NCBI GenBank assembly: GCA_002435825.1
Contig: DIVL01000027.1
Coordinates: forward strand, 1 to 58,038
Source of the DNA: Anaerolineaceae bacterium UBA6133
GTDB lineage: Bacteria > Chloroflexota > Anaerolineae > Anaerolineales > Anaerolineaceae
Direction of reading: 5' to 3'
DNA: 58,038 nucleotides
The position numbers and the translations under genes are program-made. Positions 18,188 through 27,254 of this stretch are shown here, one piece after another. A model generated the notes under the pieces. That model did no database searches, had not been told where the DNA came from, and saw only the letters and a list, made by a program, of their open reading frames with translations. The first letter of the stretch is position 1; every line of letters starts with the position of its first letter.

Positions 18188-18212
18188 AGGTCCCACCAGG
18201 AACCTATTTTTT
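18188..18212 (+). terminator. Probable intrinsic terminator after the dehydrogenase gene
   Basis: An imperfect stem (AGGTCC / GGAACCT with one bulge) is followed by ATTTTTT in the plus direction. A second stem (CTCTCG / CGAGAG) lies just upstream at about 18150-18170. The site overlaps the end of the convergent transpeptidase gene by 2 bp. Confidence 0.5.
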
Positions 18213-19410
18213 AGTTTTGTGCTGTCGGGGTTGGGTAGATGATCTCTTGCGCGGGCGTGCCTATCGGCGTTGGCGTCGGGATGGGAGTTTGCCCGGAGGG
18301 GTCGTGCACGTAAACCCAATCGCCCAGTTTTGCCCAATTGAAGAGCCAATGCGCGTCGCCAGGGAACATATTCACACAGCCGTGTGACTGCGTAAAACCG
18401 AGCGATGCCGGCCAATAAATGCCGTGAATTGCCTGGGCGTGGTTGTAGTACATCGTCCAGGGAACGCCTTCCAGCGAATAGAAGTCCGAGCGATCACTGG
18501 TGTAGGAACCCTGCATCTGTTCGAGTTCACGCTTTTCATAGATGTAATACAGCCCGGGGTCAGAATAAAGTTCTCCCGAGCCAGTCGCAATCAAAGCAGC
18601 GAAAACCAGCCGCCCATTTTCATACGCAGCCAGGGTTTGGTTAAAAAGGTCAATACTGATCCAGCGGTTGTTGTCGACTCCCTTTGGCGGAGTGGTATCC
18701 ACCACCAGCCGCCGCGACTTCAGCGAGGGGATCCATTCCCCCGGTCCTGCCTCGTACCATTCATAGCCTTCTGCCTCTACCATCTGGTAGATCTGGAACT
18801 CGACATACTTTTCGTACTGCTTACCGGTTGTGGGGGCAGCAAAGCTCGGTTGGGTATAGCTCGGCGTGGGATTGATCGTCCAGCCAAAATCGTTTTGCGG
18901 AGTGGCATAAAACTCAAGCCCCTGCCACTTTGGCCAGGAATAAAAAGGCGTTGCCTCCACCCACCCGCCAGCCATCGTCCGCACGAAGGTTCGCCCACCT
19001 GAAACAGCGGAATCGATCATCGTCACGTAACGACTTGCGCCATCAGGGATAGTGCGTAAAACTGTGCCACCGCTGATGGCATCATCCAGGCTGGCATAGA
19101 CCGGTGTCTCCGCACCATTAATCCTGGCTACACGAACCGGCAATTCGGATAGGACGGCGTCTGGCTTGGCCGCTGCCAGTGGTTTGATGGGATAGGGAAA
19201 TCCAGATTCGTGCAACTGGGAAATCGTCTGCGAAGCTCCAAGAGCTAAGCAGTCCCCCGGATCAATTGGATAGTACCCGGGCTGGCACAGCGGCAGGTCA
19301 TAGTAAGGCACCGGAGGCACTGCCAGTATGGCAGCTTGCGTAGCTGCCGGCGAAGCTGCCATCAGCATGGCAATCTCAGCCAGCAGAAGCAGGAAATTCT
19401 TGGTTTTCAT
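18211..19410 (-). CDS. Secreted L,D-transpeptidase (YkuD domain)
   Basis: The enzyme cross-links peptidoglycan through 3-3 bonds or anchors proteins to it outside the cell. The 399-aa protein starts with a signal peptide (MKTKNFLLLLAEIAMLMAA, cleavage near ATQA). A linker region follows, then the YkuD catalytic domain at about 255-375. The active site is in HGIYWPASLGFTQSHGCVNM, with the catalytic cysteine and the HG/SHGC signature. The C-terminus is a Pro/Thr-rich tail (PIPTPTPIGTP), as found on secreted proteins of this lineage. I chose ATG 19410 because a signal peptide starts there and a TATAAT lies 7 nt upstream. The longer open frame (to 19551) would contain that promoter. Confidence 0.9.
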   Translation of the reverse strand: MKTKNFLLLLAEIAMLMAASPAATQAAILAVPPVPYYDLPLCQPGYYPIDPGDCLALGASQTISQLHESGFPYPIKPLAAAKPDAVLSELPVRVARINGAETPVYASLDDAISGGTVLRTIPDGASRYVTMIDSAVSGGRTFVRTMAGGWVEATPFYSWPKWQGLEFYATPQNDFGWTINPTPSYTQPSFAAPTTGKQYEKYVEFQIYQMVEAEGYEWYEAGPGEWIPSLKSRRLVVDTTPPKGVDNNRWISIDLFNQTLAAYENGRLVFAALIATGSGELYSDPGLYYIYEKRELEQMQGSYTSDRSDFYSLEGVPWTMYYNHAQAIHGIYWPASLGFTQSHGCVNMFPGDAHWLFNWAKLGDWVYVHDPSGQTPIPTPTPIGTPAQEIIYPTPTAQN

Positions 19411-19417
19411 AAGTTGC

Positions 19418-19423
19418 ATTATA
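19418..19423 (-). promoter_or_regulatory. -10 box of the L,D-transpeptidase gene (leaderless candidate)
   Basis: On the minus strand GGGTATAAT precedes the ATG at 19408-19410 by 7 nt. No Shine-Dalgarno sequence fits between them, so the transcript would start at or next to the start codon. Confidence 0.5.
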
Positions 19424-19606
19424 CCCGCCGGGAGCAGTTGTGCCAATTTGGCCGGTGAGTGAGGTTGTGCAAGACTGTGTATTCGCATCGTCCGGACCGG
19501 GTGAAACCGGCACAAAAGTTCCTCGTTGTAAGAAAAAATTGATTCAATCATTAGGGCGGAATAGTTTTCTTCTCACCACTCCGCCAGGTCTCCAATTTAG
19601 TTAATC

Positions 19607-19851
19607 GTAGGGCGTGATTGAGGGCACCGTGAACGATGTGACGGACAAACGTTTCGTGCCCTCAATCCGCCGATGATGGAGATCTGGGTGGATAGGCTTG
19701 TTAATTCCGGTTGATCGAAGGGTTGATGGCGGAGTGGAAGCACACCAAGGTCCCTGCATGATGATGAGTGCAGTCCTTCCAAGCTCGCCCTACGCGCACT
19801 TTGTCTTGCCTTACGCGTACTGCTTTACAAAATATTAAAGGCAGAGCGCCA
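19607..19851. repeat. Structured intergenic repeat, copy 1 (about 245 bp)
   Basis: This copy begins GTAGGGCG and contains the complementary CGCCCTAC at 19786-19793. A perfect inverted repeat GATTGAGGGCAC / GTGCCCTCAATC lies in between, with a second, weaker TGGAAGCAC-type hairpin. The tail (CTTTACAAAATATTAAAGGC and onward) is also shared with copy 2. No open reading frame of note. It looks like a non-coding mobile or RNA-structured element. Confidence 0.7.
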
Positions 19852-19909
19852 CGCTTCGCTCGCGATGACGGTGTTGGGGAAGATCGCCATACCCAATTTC
19901 GTGCGCACA

Positions 19910-20154
19910 GTAGGGCGTGATTGAGAGCACCTTGGGTAGTGTGATGGACAAATGTATCGTGCCCTCAATCCGCCGATGAAGGTAACCTGGTTGGCGACGC
20001 TCAGTTTTGCACACTATCAATTTTGCGATGGCGGATTGGAAGCACACACAAGGTTTCTACATGATGGAGTGTGCAGTGCTTCCAAGCTCGCCCTACGGAT
20101 ACCTTGTCTCGCCTTACGGATGCTTCTTCACAAAATGTAAAAGGCAGATCGCCA
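19910..20154. repeat. Structured intergenic repeat, copy 2 (about 245 bp)
   Basis: This is a diverged direct copy of the element at 19607. The outer GTAGGGCG / CGCCCTAC pair is again exactly 187 bp from end to end (19910-20096). The inner hairpin TTGGAAGCAC / GTGCTTCCAA is perfect here, while the GATTGAG-GCAC hairpin has one mismatch. Pairing is kept although the sequence has drifted, which suggests selection on structure or on palindromic recognition. Confidence 0.7.
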
Positions 20155-20269
20155 TTGACCTTTCGCGGTCACTCTCACAGGAAAGCAAAAATTTCCTCCA
20201 AACCGGCACAATCGTCCAATCTGATTTTTTTCCATTGGTAAAGATTGACAGATTGCTTAGAATCTTGCC

Positions 20270-20297
20270 TTGCAGGCAAACGCAAAACGGGTAGAAT
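20270..20297 (+). promoter_or_regulatory. Promoter of the PhzF-family gene
   Basis: TTGCAG (20270-20275), a 16-bp spacer and GGGTAGAAT with the -10 at 20292-20297 precede a short leader and an AAGGAG ribosome-binding site for ATG 20322. Confidence 0.6.
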
Positions 20298-20321
20298 TAA
20301 TCAAAGTTTAAGGAGATTGGC

Positions 20322-21122
20322 ATGAAGATTCCTCTCTTTCAGGTTGACTCGTTCACCGTAAAACCATTTAAAGGCAATCCAGCCGGCGTCTGTTTGTTGG
20401 AACAACCCCGTGATGACGCCTGGATGCAGGCTGTTGCCATGGAGATGAGACTCTCCGAAACGGCTTTTCTCAGTCCTAAAGGTAATGATTACAACCTGCG
20501 CTGGTTTACCCCCAGCACGGAGGTCGACCTATGCGGTCATGCCACGCTTGCCTCGGCACATATTCTCTTTGAATTAGGCTTTTACGATCCTGATGAAACC
20601 ATCTTTTTCCACACCAAGAGCGGCGTGATTTCTGCCACTTTCGACCACGGAACGATTGAGCTCGATATGCCACTTCTCAATCCGGTTCCCGCTGAGTCCT
20701 TCCCGCTGCTCGAAGAAATCCTTGGACAGGTTCCCCTGGCAGTTGCCCGCTCAGCAGACAATGCGATCCTGCTGGCTGAGATCGCACATTCTGCCGACAT
20801 CGAAGCTTTCGACCCGGACTTTAAGAAAATCGCCACCCTCGAAGAAACCGATCTGATCATAACATCCCCATGTTCCGACGGAAAGTTCGACTTTGTTTCA
20901 CGCTTTTTCTCTCCCCACACTGGCATTCCCGAAGATCCGGTGACCGGACTTGGTCATTGTATTTTGACCCCGTATTGGGCGCCAAAGCTTAATAAGGATC
21001 GTTTAGTTGCCTACCAGGCATCAGCCCGTGGCGGTACAGTTTGGTGCCGATTGGGAGAAGACCGTGTCTACTTGGGCGGCAAGGCTGTTACCCTGTTTTC
21101 TGGCGAAATTTTGCGCCAATAA
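20322..21122 (+). CDS. PhzF-family isomerase/epimerase-like protein
   Basis: The 266-aa protein is full length for the PhzF/DapF-fold family. Family features are the N-terminal QVDSFTVKPFKGNPAGVC, the catalytic Glu region MRLSETAFL, LRWFTPSTEVDLCGHATLA, and FSPHTGIPEDPVTGLGHC near the C-terminus. PhzF itself isomerises dihydro-hydroxyanthranilate, but most members outside phenazine clusters have unknown substrates, and no phenazine gene is present here. The gene stands alone between the structured repeats and xpt, with its own promoter. A cytoplasmic small-molecule isomerase is the safest call. Confidence 0.88.
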   Translation: MKIPLFQVDSFTVKPFKGNPAGVCLLEQPRDDAWMQAVAMEMRLSETAFLSPKGNDYNLRWFTPSTEVDLCGHATLASAHILFELGFYDPDETIFFHTKSGVISATFDHGTIELDMPLLNPVPAESFPLLEEILGQVPLAVARSADNAILLAEIAHSADIEAFDPDFKKIATLEETDLIITSPCSDGKFDFVSRFFSPHTGIPEDPVTGLGHCILTPYWAPKLNKDRLVAYQASARGGTVWCRLGEDRVYLGGKAVTLFSGEILRQ

Positions 21123-21144
21123 GAATCAGTTCTATTAACTCTGA

Positions 21145-21185
21145 CAGCCGGTTGCCGCCTCCGAGCATGAACCGGCTGTTATAAT
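21145..21185 (+). promoter_or_regulatory. Palindrome overlapping the xpt promoter (operator or terminator)
   Basis: A perfect 9-bp inverted repeat CAGCCGGTT / AACCGGCTG spans 21145-21178, directly followed by TATAAT at 21180-21185. The palindrome covers the place where the -35 region should be. It could be the transcription end of the PhzF gene, or an operator for the xpt-guaA operon. A second stem (CAAGCACA / TGTGCTTG) lies in the leader at about 21195-21232. It does not match the purine riboswitch consensus. Confidence 0.5.
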
Positions 21186-21270
21186 TACCAGCGACAAGCA
21201 CACAAGGATCCGATCTTTTCATCCTGTGCTTGATTTCTGTTAATCACTTGGGATGAGATAGGAGCGAAAT

Positions 21271-21855
21271 ATGGACCTTCTAAAGCAGCGCATCATGACC
21301 GAGGGCAAAAATCTCGGTAAAGGTATCCTCAAAGTTGACCGTTTCATCAATCACCAGGTCGACCCCAATTTGATGGATGCCTGCGGCGCGGAGTTTGCCC
21401 GCCTTTTCGCTGGCACAACCGCCGTCAAGATCCTGACTGCCGAGATATCCGGCATTGCCCCCGCGCTCATGGCGGGGAAATACCTCAACCTGCCGGTGGT
21501 TTACGCCCGCAAAACCAAACCCGTCACCATGCCGAGCGAGGTCTATATCACCGTCGCTCCCTCCCACACCAGAGGACACAACACCGAACTGATCGTCTCA
21601 CCCGAGTATCTGCTTCATGATGAAGAAATCCTCATCATCGATGACTTCCTGGCATCTGGCGCCACCATTGTTGGGCTGGTTCGCCTTGCCCAGACGGCCG
21701 GCTCGAAAGTGGTCGGCATCGGTACTCTTATCGAAAAAACCTTCGAGGGCGGACGCAATAAACTGGCTTACCTCGGCGTACCGGTGCACTCACTGGTCTC
21801 GATCAGTTCCATGGACGATGGACAAATTATCTTTACCGATGAATTTGCAGCCTAA
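21271..21855 (+). CDS. xpt: Xanthine phosphoribosyltransferase
   Basis: Xpt converts xanthine and PRPP to XMP for purine salvage. The 194-aa length and the motifs fit Bacillus-type Xpt: LLKQRIMTEGKNLGKGILKVD at the start, the substrate segment VYARKTKPVTMPSEVY, and the PRPP-binding loop ILIIDDFLASGATIVGL. The C-terminal IGTLIEKTFEGGR segment is also typical. It has a fair ribosome-binding site and lies 9 bp before guaA, which turns XMP into GMP, so the pair forms a coherent salvage operon. Confidence 0.95.
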   Translation: MDLLKQRIMTEGKNLGKGILKVDRFINHQVDPNLMDACGAEFARLFAGTTAVKILTAEISGIAPALMAGKYLNLPVVYARKTKPVTMPSEVYITVAPSHTRGHNTELIVSPEYLLHDEEILIIDDFLASGATIVGLVRLAQTAGSKVVGIGTLIEKTFEGGRNKLAYLGVPVHSLVSISSMDDGQIIFTDEFAA

Positions 21856-21864
21856 GGGTCAGAC

Positions 21865-23427
21865 ATGAGCGAGAGAATCATCATCCTGGACTTTGGCTCT
21901 CAATACACCCAGCTGATCGGCCGCCGAATTCGTGATATGCATGTTTACAGCGAGCTGCTCCCCTGGCATGCAAAAAAAGAAGAAGCGCTTGACGAGCAAA
22001 CCAAAGGCATCATCCTTTCAGGCGGACCGCAATCAATTTACGCCAACAATGCGCCCTTCATCCAGGATTTCCTGCTTGAGAGTGGATTGCCCATTTTGGG
22101 CATCTGCTACGGCATGCAAGCCCTGACTCACAAACTTGGCGGAAAGGTGCTCCAGAGTAACGAACATGAATATGGACTGACCGAGCTGGACGTGCCAGAA
22201 GCTAACACGCTGCTGCATCAGGGCAGGCAAACTGTATGGATGTCACACGGAGATCACGTCACGGAGCTGCCCCCGGGATTTTCCCGCCTGGCAACCTCCC
22301 CCAACAGCCCCTTTGCAGCCATGATTGACGAGCCCAACAGACGCTATGGGCTGCAATTCCACCCTGAAGTGCACCACACCCAACACGGCGAAGAGATCTT
22401 GCGCAATTTCGTGCTCAAGGTCTGCGATTGCCAACCTGGCTGGACCTCGAGCTCCATCATCGAAGAGAGTGTCGCAGCCATCCAGGCACAGGTTGGAAGC
22501 GGACGCGTATTATCAGCGCTGAGCGGGGGCGTGGATTCAGCCGTAACCACCTCCCTGGTGCAAGAAGCTATCGGTGATCGCCTGACAGCGGTGTTCATCA
22601 ATACCGGTCTGATGCGGCAGGGTGAACCAGAGCAAATCGAAGCGGCTTTCCGCCCGGTTCTCGCTGATCGCCTGATCATGGTGGATGCCTCGGAACGCTA
22701 TTTTGCCAAACTTGCCGGCGTAACAGACCCGGAAGAAAAGCGTAAAATCATCGGCGGGAGCTTCATTCGCGAGTTCGAAGCAGCCGTGGCAGGGCTGGAG
22801 GAACACGAATTCCTCGCCCAGGGGACAATTTATCCGGATGTGATCGAATCAAAAGGGATTGGGGTCTCAGAAGCCCACCGTATCAAGTCGCATCACAACG
22901 TCGGCGGCTTACCGGAAGACCTGAAGTTCAAGCTGGTTGAACCGCTGCGCAACCTTTTCAAAGATGAGGTCCGCGCGGTTGGTGAAGCGCTTGGGCTGCC
23001 GCCCGAGCTAATCTGGCGCCAGCCATTTCCGGGACCTGGCCTAGCAGTCAGGGTGCTCGGGGAGGTAACGCCAGAACGAATTGAGATTGTTCGAATGGCT
23101 GACGCCATCTTTACCGAAGAACTGCAGCGAGCAAGTCTGACGCGCATGCACATTGACGAAGAGGGCAACATCCGCGGCAGCTCGCAGGCTTTCGCGGTCC
23201 TGCTGCCGGTGAAGTCGGTGGGCGTGATGGGCGACCAGCGCACCTATTCCGAGACCATTGCACTCCGCGCGATCACTTCAACCGATTTCATGACCGCCGA
23301 TTGGGCGCGCCTGCCAAATGAACTGCTCGCAAGGGTCTCAAGCCGCATTGTTAATGAGGTCTTTGGCGTGAACCGCGTGGTTTACGACATCAGCTCCAAG
23401 CCCCCCGCTACGATAGAGTGGGAATAA
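21865..23427 (+). CDS. guaA: GMP synthase (glutamine-hydrolysing)
   Basis: GuaA aminates XMP to GMP using glutamine and ATP. The 520-aa protein has the class I amidotransferase domain at 1-190 (ILDFGSQYTQLIGRRIR, the nucleophile in LGICYGMQAL, catalytic HPEVHH). The ATP pyrophosphatase domain follows with the P-loop LSGGVDSAVT. The dimerisation domain contains RQPFPGPGLAVRVLGE and the C-terminus ends in KPPATIEWE, so the gene is complete. It follows xpt closely, consistent with XMP being handed from salvage to GMP formation. Confidence 0.97.
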   Translation: MSERIIILDFGSQYTQLIGRRIRDMHVYSELLPWHAKKEEALDEQTKGIILSGGPQSIYANNAPFIQDFLLESGLPILGICYGMQALTHKLGGKVLQSNEHEYGLTELDVPEANTLLHQGRQTVWMSHGDHVTELPPGFSRLATSPNSPFAAMIDEPNRRYGLQFHPEVHHTQHGEEILRNFVLKVCDCQPGWTSSSIIEESVAAIQAQVGSGRVLSALSGGVDSAVTTSLVQEAIGDRLTAVFINTGLMRQGEPEQIEAAFRPVLADRLIMVDASERYFAKLAGVTDPEEKRKIIGGSFIREFEAAVAGLEEHEFLAQGTIYPDVIESKGIGVSEAHRIKSHHNVGGLPEDLKFKLVEPLRNLFKDEVRAVGEALGLPPELIWRQPFPGPGLAVRVLGEVTPERIEIVRMADAIFTEELQRASLTRMHIDEEGNIRGSSQAFAVLLPVKSVGVMGDQRTYSETIALRAITSTDFMTADWARLPNELLARVSSRIVNEVFGVNRVVYDISSKPPATIEWE

Positions 23428-23538
23428 GTAAGGAACCCGATTATGTCACCTCGCAATGGTGGATAGTGGGTTAACAAAAACGTCTGAAGAAGACGAGCAG
23501 ATTTTAGACAAGCTTCTTATCAAGCGAGGCAAACTAGC

Positions 23539-24717
23539 GTGAAATTAACCATAAATAATCGGTACATGGCAATGCAGGGGCTTTACTGGATGCTATTTTG
23601 TGTATCTTCAGGCTTTATTTCTCTTTATCTTCAAGGTCGTGGGCTATCCAACGGGGGTATTGGTACAGTTACCGCGATTTTTGGTATTTTGGCAGCTCTG
23701 CTGCAGCCAGTTCTGGGTGGGATCACCGATCGAAGCAACCGGTTCACCTGGCGTCACATGATCCTGATGCTGGCTATACCCTACCTGATAATCTGCATAG
23801 TCATGCCATTCGTACCAGGAGCCTGGGCTGGCGCGATCTTCATGGGTCTTTTAATCTTGCTCGGGAATACCATCATGCCCTTCATCAACACTGCCCATTA
23901 CTATTACAGCCATAAGGGAGAATTCATCAATTTTGGCGTAGCCAGGGGAATTGGCTCCGGGCTGTATGCGCTGTTGGCGCTGGTGATCGGCTTTCTTACG
24001 GAGAAATATGGTATCGAAATGGTCCCGATCTCCGGCATTTTGATCGGCTTGCTCTTTATTTTGGTGGTCTTTCGAATGCCATCCTCCAAAGAACTGCTTG
24101 AAAAAGCGCCAAGAGAAAAGGGCTTACAAAAAGGATTCATGCTCCGCTATCCGGCTTTTACATTTATGCTGGTTGCAACCTTGCTGATGCTCACGACGCA
24201 TAATATCTTGAACACGTATCTTTTGCAGATCATACAATCAGTTGGCGGAAACAGCAGTCAGCTTGGGATCGCGCTGGCGATCCAGGCAGTTGTGGAAGTG
24301 CCGGTGTTGTTTGGTTTTTCGAGATTGCTCAAGCATTTTCGACCAAAGACCTTGATGCTCATCGCAGCGGTAGGTTTCGCGCTCAAAGCCTTGATGTATG
24401 CCTTGTCAGGCAGCGTTTCAATGATTTATTTGATCCAGTTCGCCCAAATGCTGAGCTTTGCAATCTTCGCATCTGCCTCTGTCTATTACACTTCCGAGGT
24501 CATCCCTAAAGAGGATCAGGCAAGCGGTCAGGCTTATATGACCAGCATGATGACGGTAGGAACGGTAGTGGGCAGCCTGAGTGGCGGATGGATGCTGGAA
24601 CTGAGCGGCATGACCACCATGCTGTCTGTCAATGTCGTTATCGCCCTGGTTGGGGTTGGCTTCGCGCTAATTTCTGTAAAGCATAAAGGGCTTATGCAGC
24701 AAGAAGCAGTGGCATAA
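23539..24717 (+). CDS. MFS transporter (MFS_1-like / LacY-like)
   Basis: This 392-aa integral membrane protein has 12 predicted helices. The loop GGITDRSNRFTWRH between helices 2 and 3 corresponds to the MFS motif A region, and internal symmetry is visible. Members of this subgroup carry sugars, nucleosides or phenylpropionate; the substrate cannot be told from sequence. Its position after xpt-guaA leaves a nucleoside or nucleobase role open. The start is a GTG at 23539 with GAGG 9 nt upstream. The 111-bp gap before it shows no strong promoter. It is convergent with copA. Confidence 0.8.
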   Translation: MKLTINNRYMAMQGLYWMLFCVSSGFISLYLQGRGLSNGGIGTVTAIFGILAALLQPVLGGITDRSNRFTWRHMILMLAIPYLIICIVMPFVPGAWAGAIFMGLLILLGNTIMPFINTAHYYYSHKGEFINFGVARGIGSGLYALLALVIGFLTEKYGIEMVPISGILIGLLFILVVFRMPSSKELLEKAPREKGLQKGFMLRYPAFTFMLVATLLMLTTHNILNTYLLQIIQSVGGNSSQLGIALAIQAVVEVPVLFGFSRLLKHFRPKTLMLIAAVGFALKALMYALSGSVSMIYLIQFAQMLSFAIFASASVYYTSEVIPKEDQASGQAYMTSMMTVGTVVGSLSGGWMLELSGMTTMLSVNVVIALVGVGFALISVKHKGLMQQEAVA

Positions 24718-24788
24718 ATTTTAGATCACAGACAGCATTAGAGCACAATCAGGTTTTCGATGATGGAAACATACCATGAATCAGCAGA

Positions 24789-27254
24789 TTACACTGCCTT
24801 GAAGCGGTAGCCCCTAAGTCTCAGGGCATTTGTCACCACTGAAACAGAGCTCAGGCTCATCGCTGCCCCGGCAATCATCGGGTTTAGCAGCGGTCCGCTA
24901 AAGACGTGCAGCAAGCCCATCGCGATAGGAATGCCGATCACGTTATAAGCGAACGCCCAGAAAAGGTTCTGCTTGATGTTGCGCAGAGTCTTCTTGCTCA
25001 GGTCGATCGCCACCGGCACATCCATCAGGGTCGAACGCATTAGCACGACATCCGCTGAAGCTATTGCCACATCGGTCCCGGTGCCAATCGCGATCCCCAC
25101 ATCGGCTGTCGCCAGGGCAGGCGCGTCGTTGATACCGTCCCCGACCATCGCCACGAAGCGTCCTTCTGATTTCAGCTGGCTGACAATCCCAGCCTTCTGA
25201 TCGGGCAGCACCTCGCTGAAAACCTGGTCCAAGCCCATCATGCGTCCGATCGCCTCTGCTGTTCGGCGGTTATCCCCCGTGACCATCGCCACCTGGATAC
25301 CCAATTTGTGCAGCTGCTTGATTGCTTCTTTGCTGTCAGGCTTGACGGTATCTGCCACCGCAATGATGCCCAAAAGTTGGTCGTCATGCGCCGCGAACAT
25401 CGGTGTTTTACCGTCATTCGCCAGGTCCTGCCCCAACTTCAAGGCTTTTTCACCCAGCGATAAGTACTCCTCAACCATCTTTTGATTGCCGATGCGCAGC
25501 AACTTGCCTTCATAATCAGCAACCACACCCATCCCGGGCAAAGCTTTGAAGCCGCTGATTTCTGGCAGGCTGAAGCCTCTTGCTTCCGCAGCCTGCAAAA
25601 TCGCCCTACCCAGTGGGTGCTCAGAGCCCTTTTCGGCAGCGCCAGCCAAAGCGAGTAAATCCTGCTCACTTTGCCCTGCCAGCGGCAAGACATCTGTCAC
25701 AGCCGGTTTGCCTTCGGTGATGGTACCGGTTTTGTCCAGCAGAATCATGTCTACCTGTTGGGCGTTTTCAAGCGCGTCGCCATTTTTGATCAAAACCCCA
25801 TACTCCGCCCCCTTGCCCATTCCCACAGTAAGAGCTGTTGGGGTGGCAAGCCCGAGAGAGCACGGACAGGCGATGACCATAACCGCCACGAAGATCGTCA
25901 GTCCAAATTCCACGCTTTCTTTGCCGATCAGCACCCATCCGAGCGCAGCCAGAACCCCCAAGGCAATCACAATCGGGACGAATATCCCCGAGATCTTGTC
26001 TGCCAACTTGGCGATCGGTGCTTTTGATCCCTGGGCATCCTCAACCAGGCGGATGATCTGCGCCAGAGCCGTGTCTTTGCCGACCCTGGTCGCCCGGAAG
26101 TGCACTGCCCCATTGATGTTCATCGAAGCCCCGATGACGTTGTCGCCAATGGCTTTCTCAACCGGCAGACTTTCACCCGTCAGCATCGATTCATCGACAC
26201 TGGTGGCTCCTTCCAGAAGGATGCCATCCACCGGGAAGCTTTCGCCTGGGCGCACCACCACCTCATCCCCCACCAACACCTGGCTGGCGTCGATCTCGAC
26301 CTCCCGCCCGTTGCGGATAACCCGCGCCTGCTTGGGCGAAAGTGCCATCAGCTTCTGGATTGCCTCGGAAGTCTTGCCGGTGGCACGCGCCTCCATGAAC
26401 TTGCCCAGAGTGATGAGGGTCAGGACGACTGCTGCTGACTCGAAGTAAAGCGAGTGCGCGAAATGGGTGTGACCGCCGGTGATATTCCACAGAGCATACA
26501 AGCTGTAGAGGTAGGCTGAGCCTGTGCCGATGGCAATCAGCGAGTCCATATTAGGGTGCAGCTTCACCAGGTTGCGGAAACCGTTGACGTAATAGGACCA
26601 GCCCATCATCACCACGGGAGTGGTCAGCAATAGTTGCGCGAGCGCGTTACTCAGCGGATTGATGGATGGGTCAAAAAATGCGGGTAACTGCAGCCCGAGC
26701 ATCGGTCCCATCGAGAGAAAAAGCAGTGGGACAGTCAGGATGGCGCTGAAAGTGAAGCGCTGCTTAAGGTTTTTTAGCCGCTTTGCTTTGTGCGCCTTTT
26801 TGCGTTCAAGTTCGTCCTCAATGGTGTTATCCACCGGCAGAACGGCTTGATAGCCAGCCTCTGCTACCACGCTGACCACCTGCTGCAGGCTGATCTCTGC
26901 CGGATCGTAATCAAGCGTGAGCGTTTCGGCAGCCAGGTTGACATTGGCGTTTTGCACGCCGGAGAGCTTACCAACCACTCTTTCGACCGTGGCTGAGCAG
27001 GATGCACAGGTCATTCCGTGCACATCAAGTTGGATATGTTGGGAGGGAATAACAGCCTTGTAGCCGGCATCATCCACAGCCTCGATGACGTTTTCCAGCG
27101 AGACTTGCGACTCGTCGTAACTCAGATACATGTTTTCCGCAGTCAGGTTGACGTTCGCCTCAGTCACGCCAGGCAGTTTGCGTACGGCGCGTTCCACGGC
27201 GGCAGAACAAGCCGCGCAAGTCATCCCTTCAATCGGTAAGGTTTTAGTTTTCAT
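24789..27254 (-). CDS. copA: Copper-exporting P1B-type ATPase CopA
   Basis: CopA pumps Cu(+) out of the cytoplasm. The 821-aa protein has two N-terminal heavy-metal-associated domains, with GMTCAACSAAV near residue 10 and GMTCASCSATV near residue 80. Eight membrane helices follow, with the CPCSLGLATP ion site in helix 6, phosphorylation motif DKTGTITEG, SEHPLGRAI, TGDNRRTAEAIG and GDGINDAPALATADVG. The C-terminal MSLSSVSVVTNALRL is also Cu-type. ATG 27254 has GAGGAG at ideal spacing; a TTG 15 nt upstream is less likely. The start overlaps the end of the CopY-like regulator gene by 11 bp, forming a copY-copA operon. Confidence 0.96.
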   Translation of the reverse strand: MKTKTLPIEGMTCAACSAAVERAVRKLPGVTEANVNLTAENMYLSYDESQVSLENVIEAVDDAGYKAVIPSQHIQLDVHGMTCASCSATVERVVGKLSGVQNANVNLAAETLTLDYDPAEISLQQVVSVVAEAGYQAVLPVDNTIEDELERKKAHKAKRLKNLKQRFTFSAILTVPLLFLSMGPMLGLQLPAFFDPSINPLSNALAQLLLTTPVVMMGWSYYVNGFRNLVKLHPNMDSLIAIGTGSAYLYSLYALWNITGGHTHFAHSLYFESAAVVLTLITLGKFMEARATGKTSEAIQKLMALSPKQARVIRNGREVEIDASQVLVGDEVVVRPGESFPVDGILLEGATSVDESMLTGESLPVEKAIGDNVIGASMNINGAVHFRATRVGKDTALAQIIRLVEDAQGSKAPIAKLADKISGIFVPIVIALGVLAALGWVLIGKESVEFGLTIFVAVMVIACPCSLGLATPTALTVGMGKGAEYGVLIKNGDALENAQQVDMILLDKTGTITEGKPAVTDVLPLAGQSEQDLLALAGAAEKGSEHPLGRAILQAAEARGFSLPEISGFKALPGMGVVADYEGKLLRIGNQKMVEEYLSLGEKALKLGQDLANDGKTPMFAAHDDQLLGIIAVADTVKPDSKEAIKQLHKLGIQVAMVTGDNRRTAEAIGRMMGLDQVFSEVLPDQKAGIVSQLKSEGRFVAMVGDGINDAPALATADVGIAIGTGTDVAIASADVVLMRSTLMDVPVAIDLSKKTLRNIKQNLFWAFAYNVIGIPIAMGLLHVFSGPLLNPMIAGAAMSLSSVSVVTNALRLRGYRFKAV

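Noticed and set aside
21179..21270. Purine riboswitch upstream of xpt
   Set aside because: The leader lacks the conserved three-way junction and loop sequences of the purine riboswitch; only two simple stems are visible.
25546..26448. 300-codon plus-strand frame within copA
   Set aside because: It is opposite to a gene with all P-type ATPase motifs; its sequence is low-complexity Ser/Ala/Pro typical of shadow frames.
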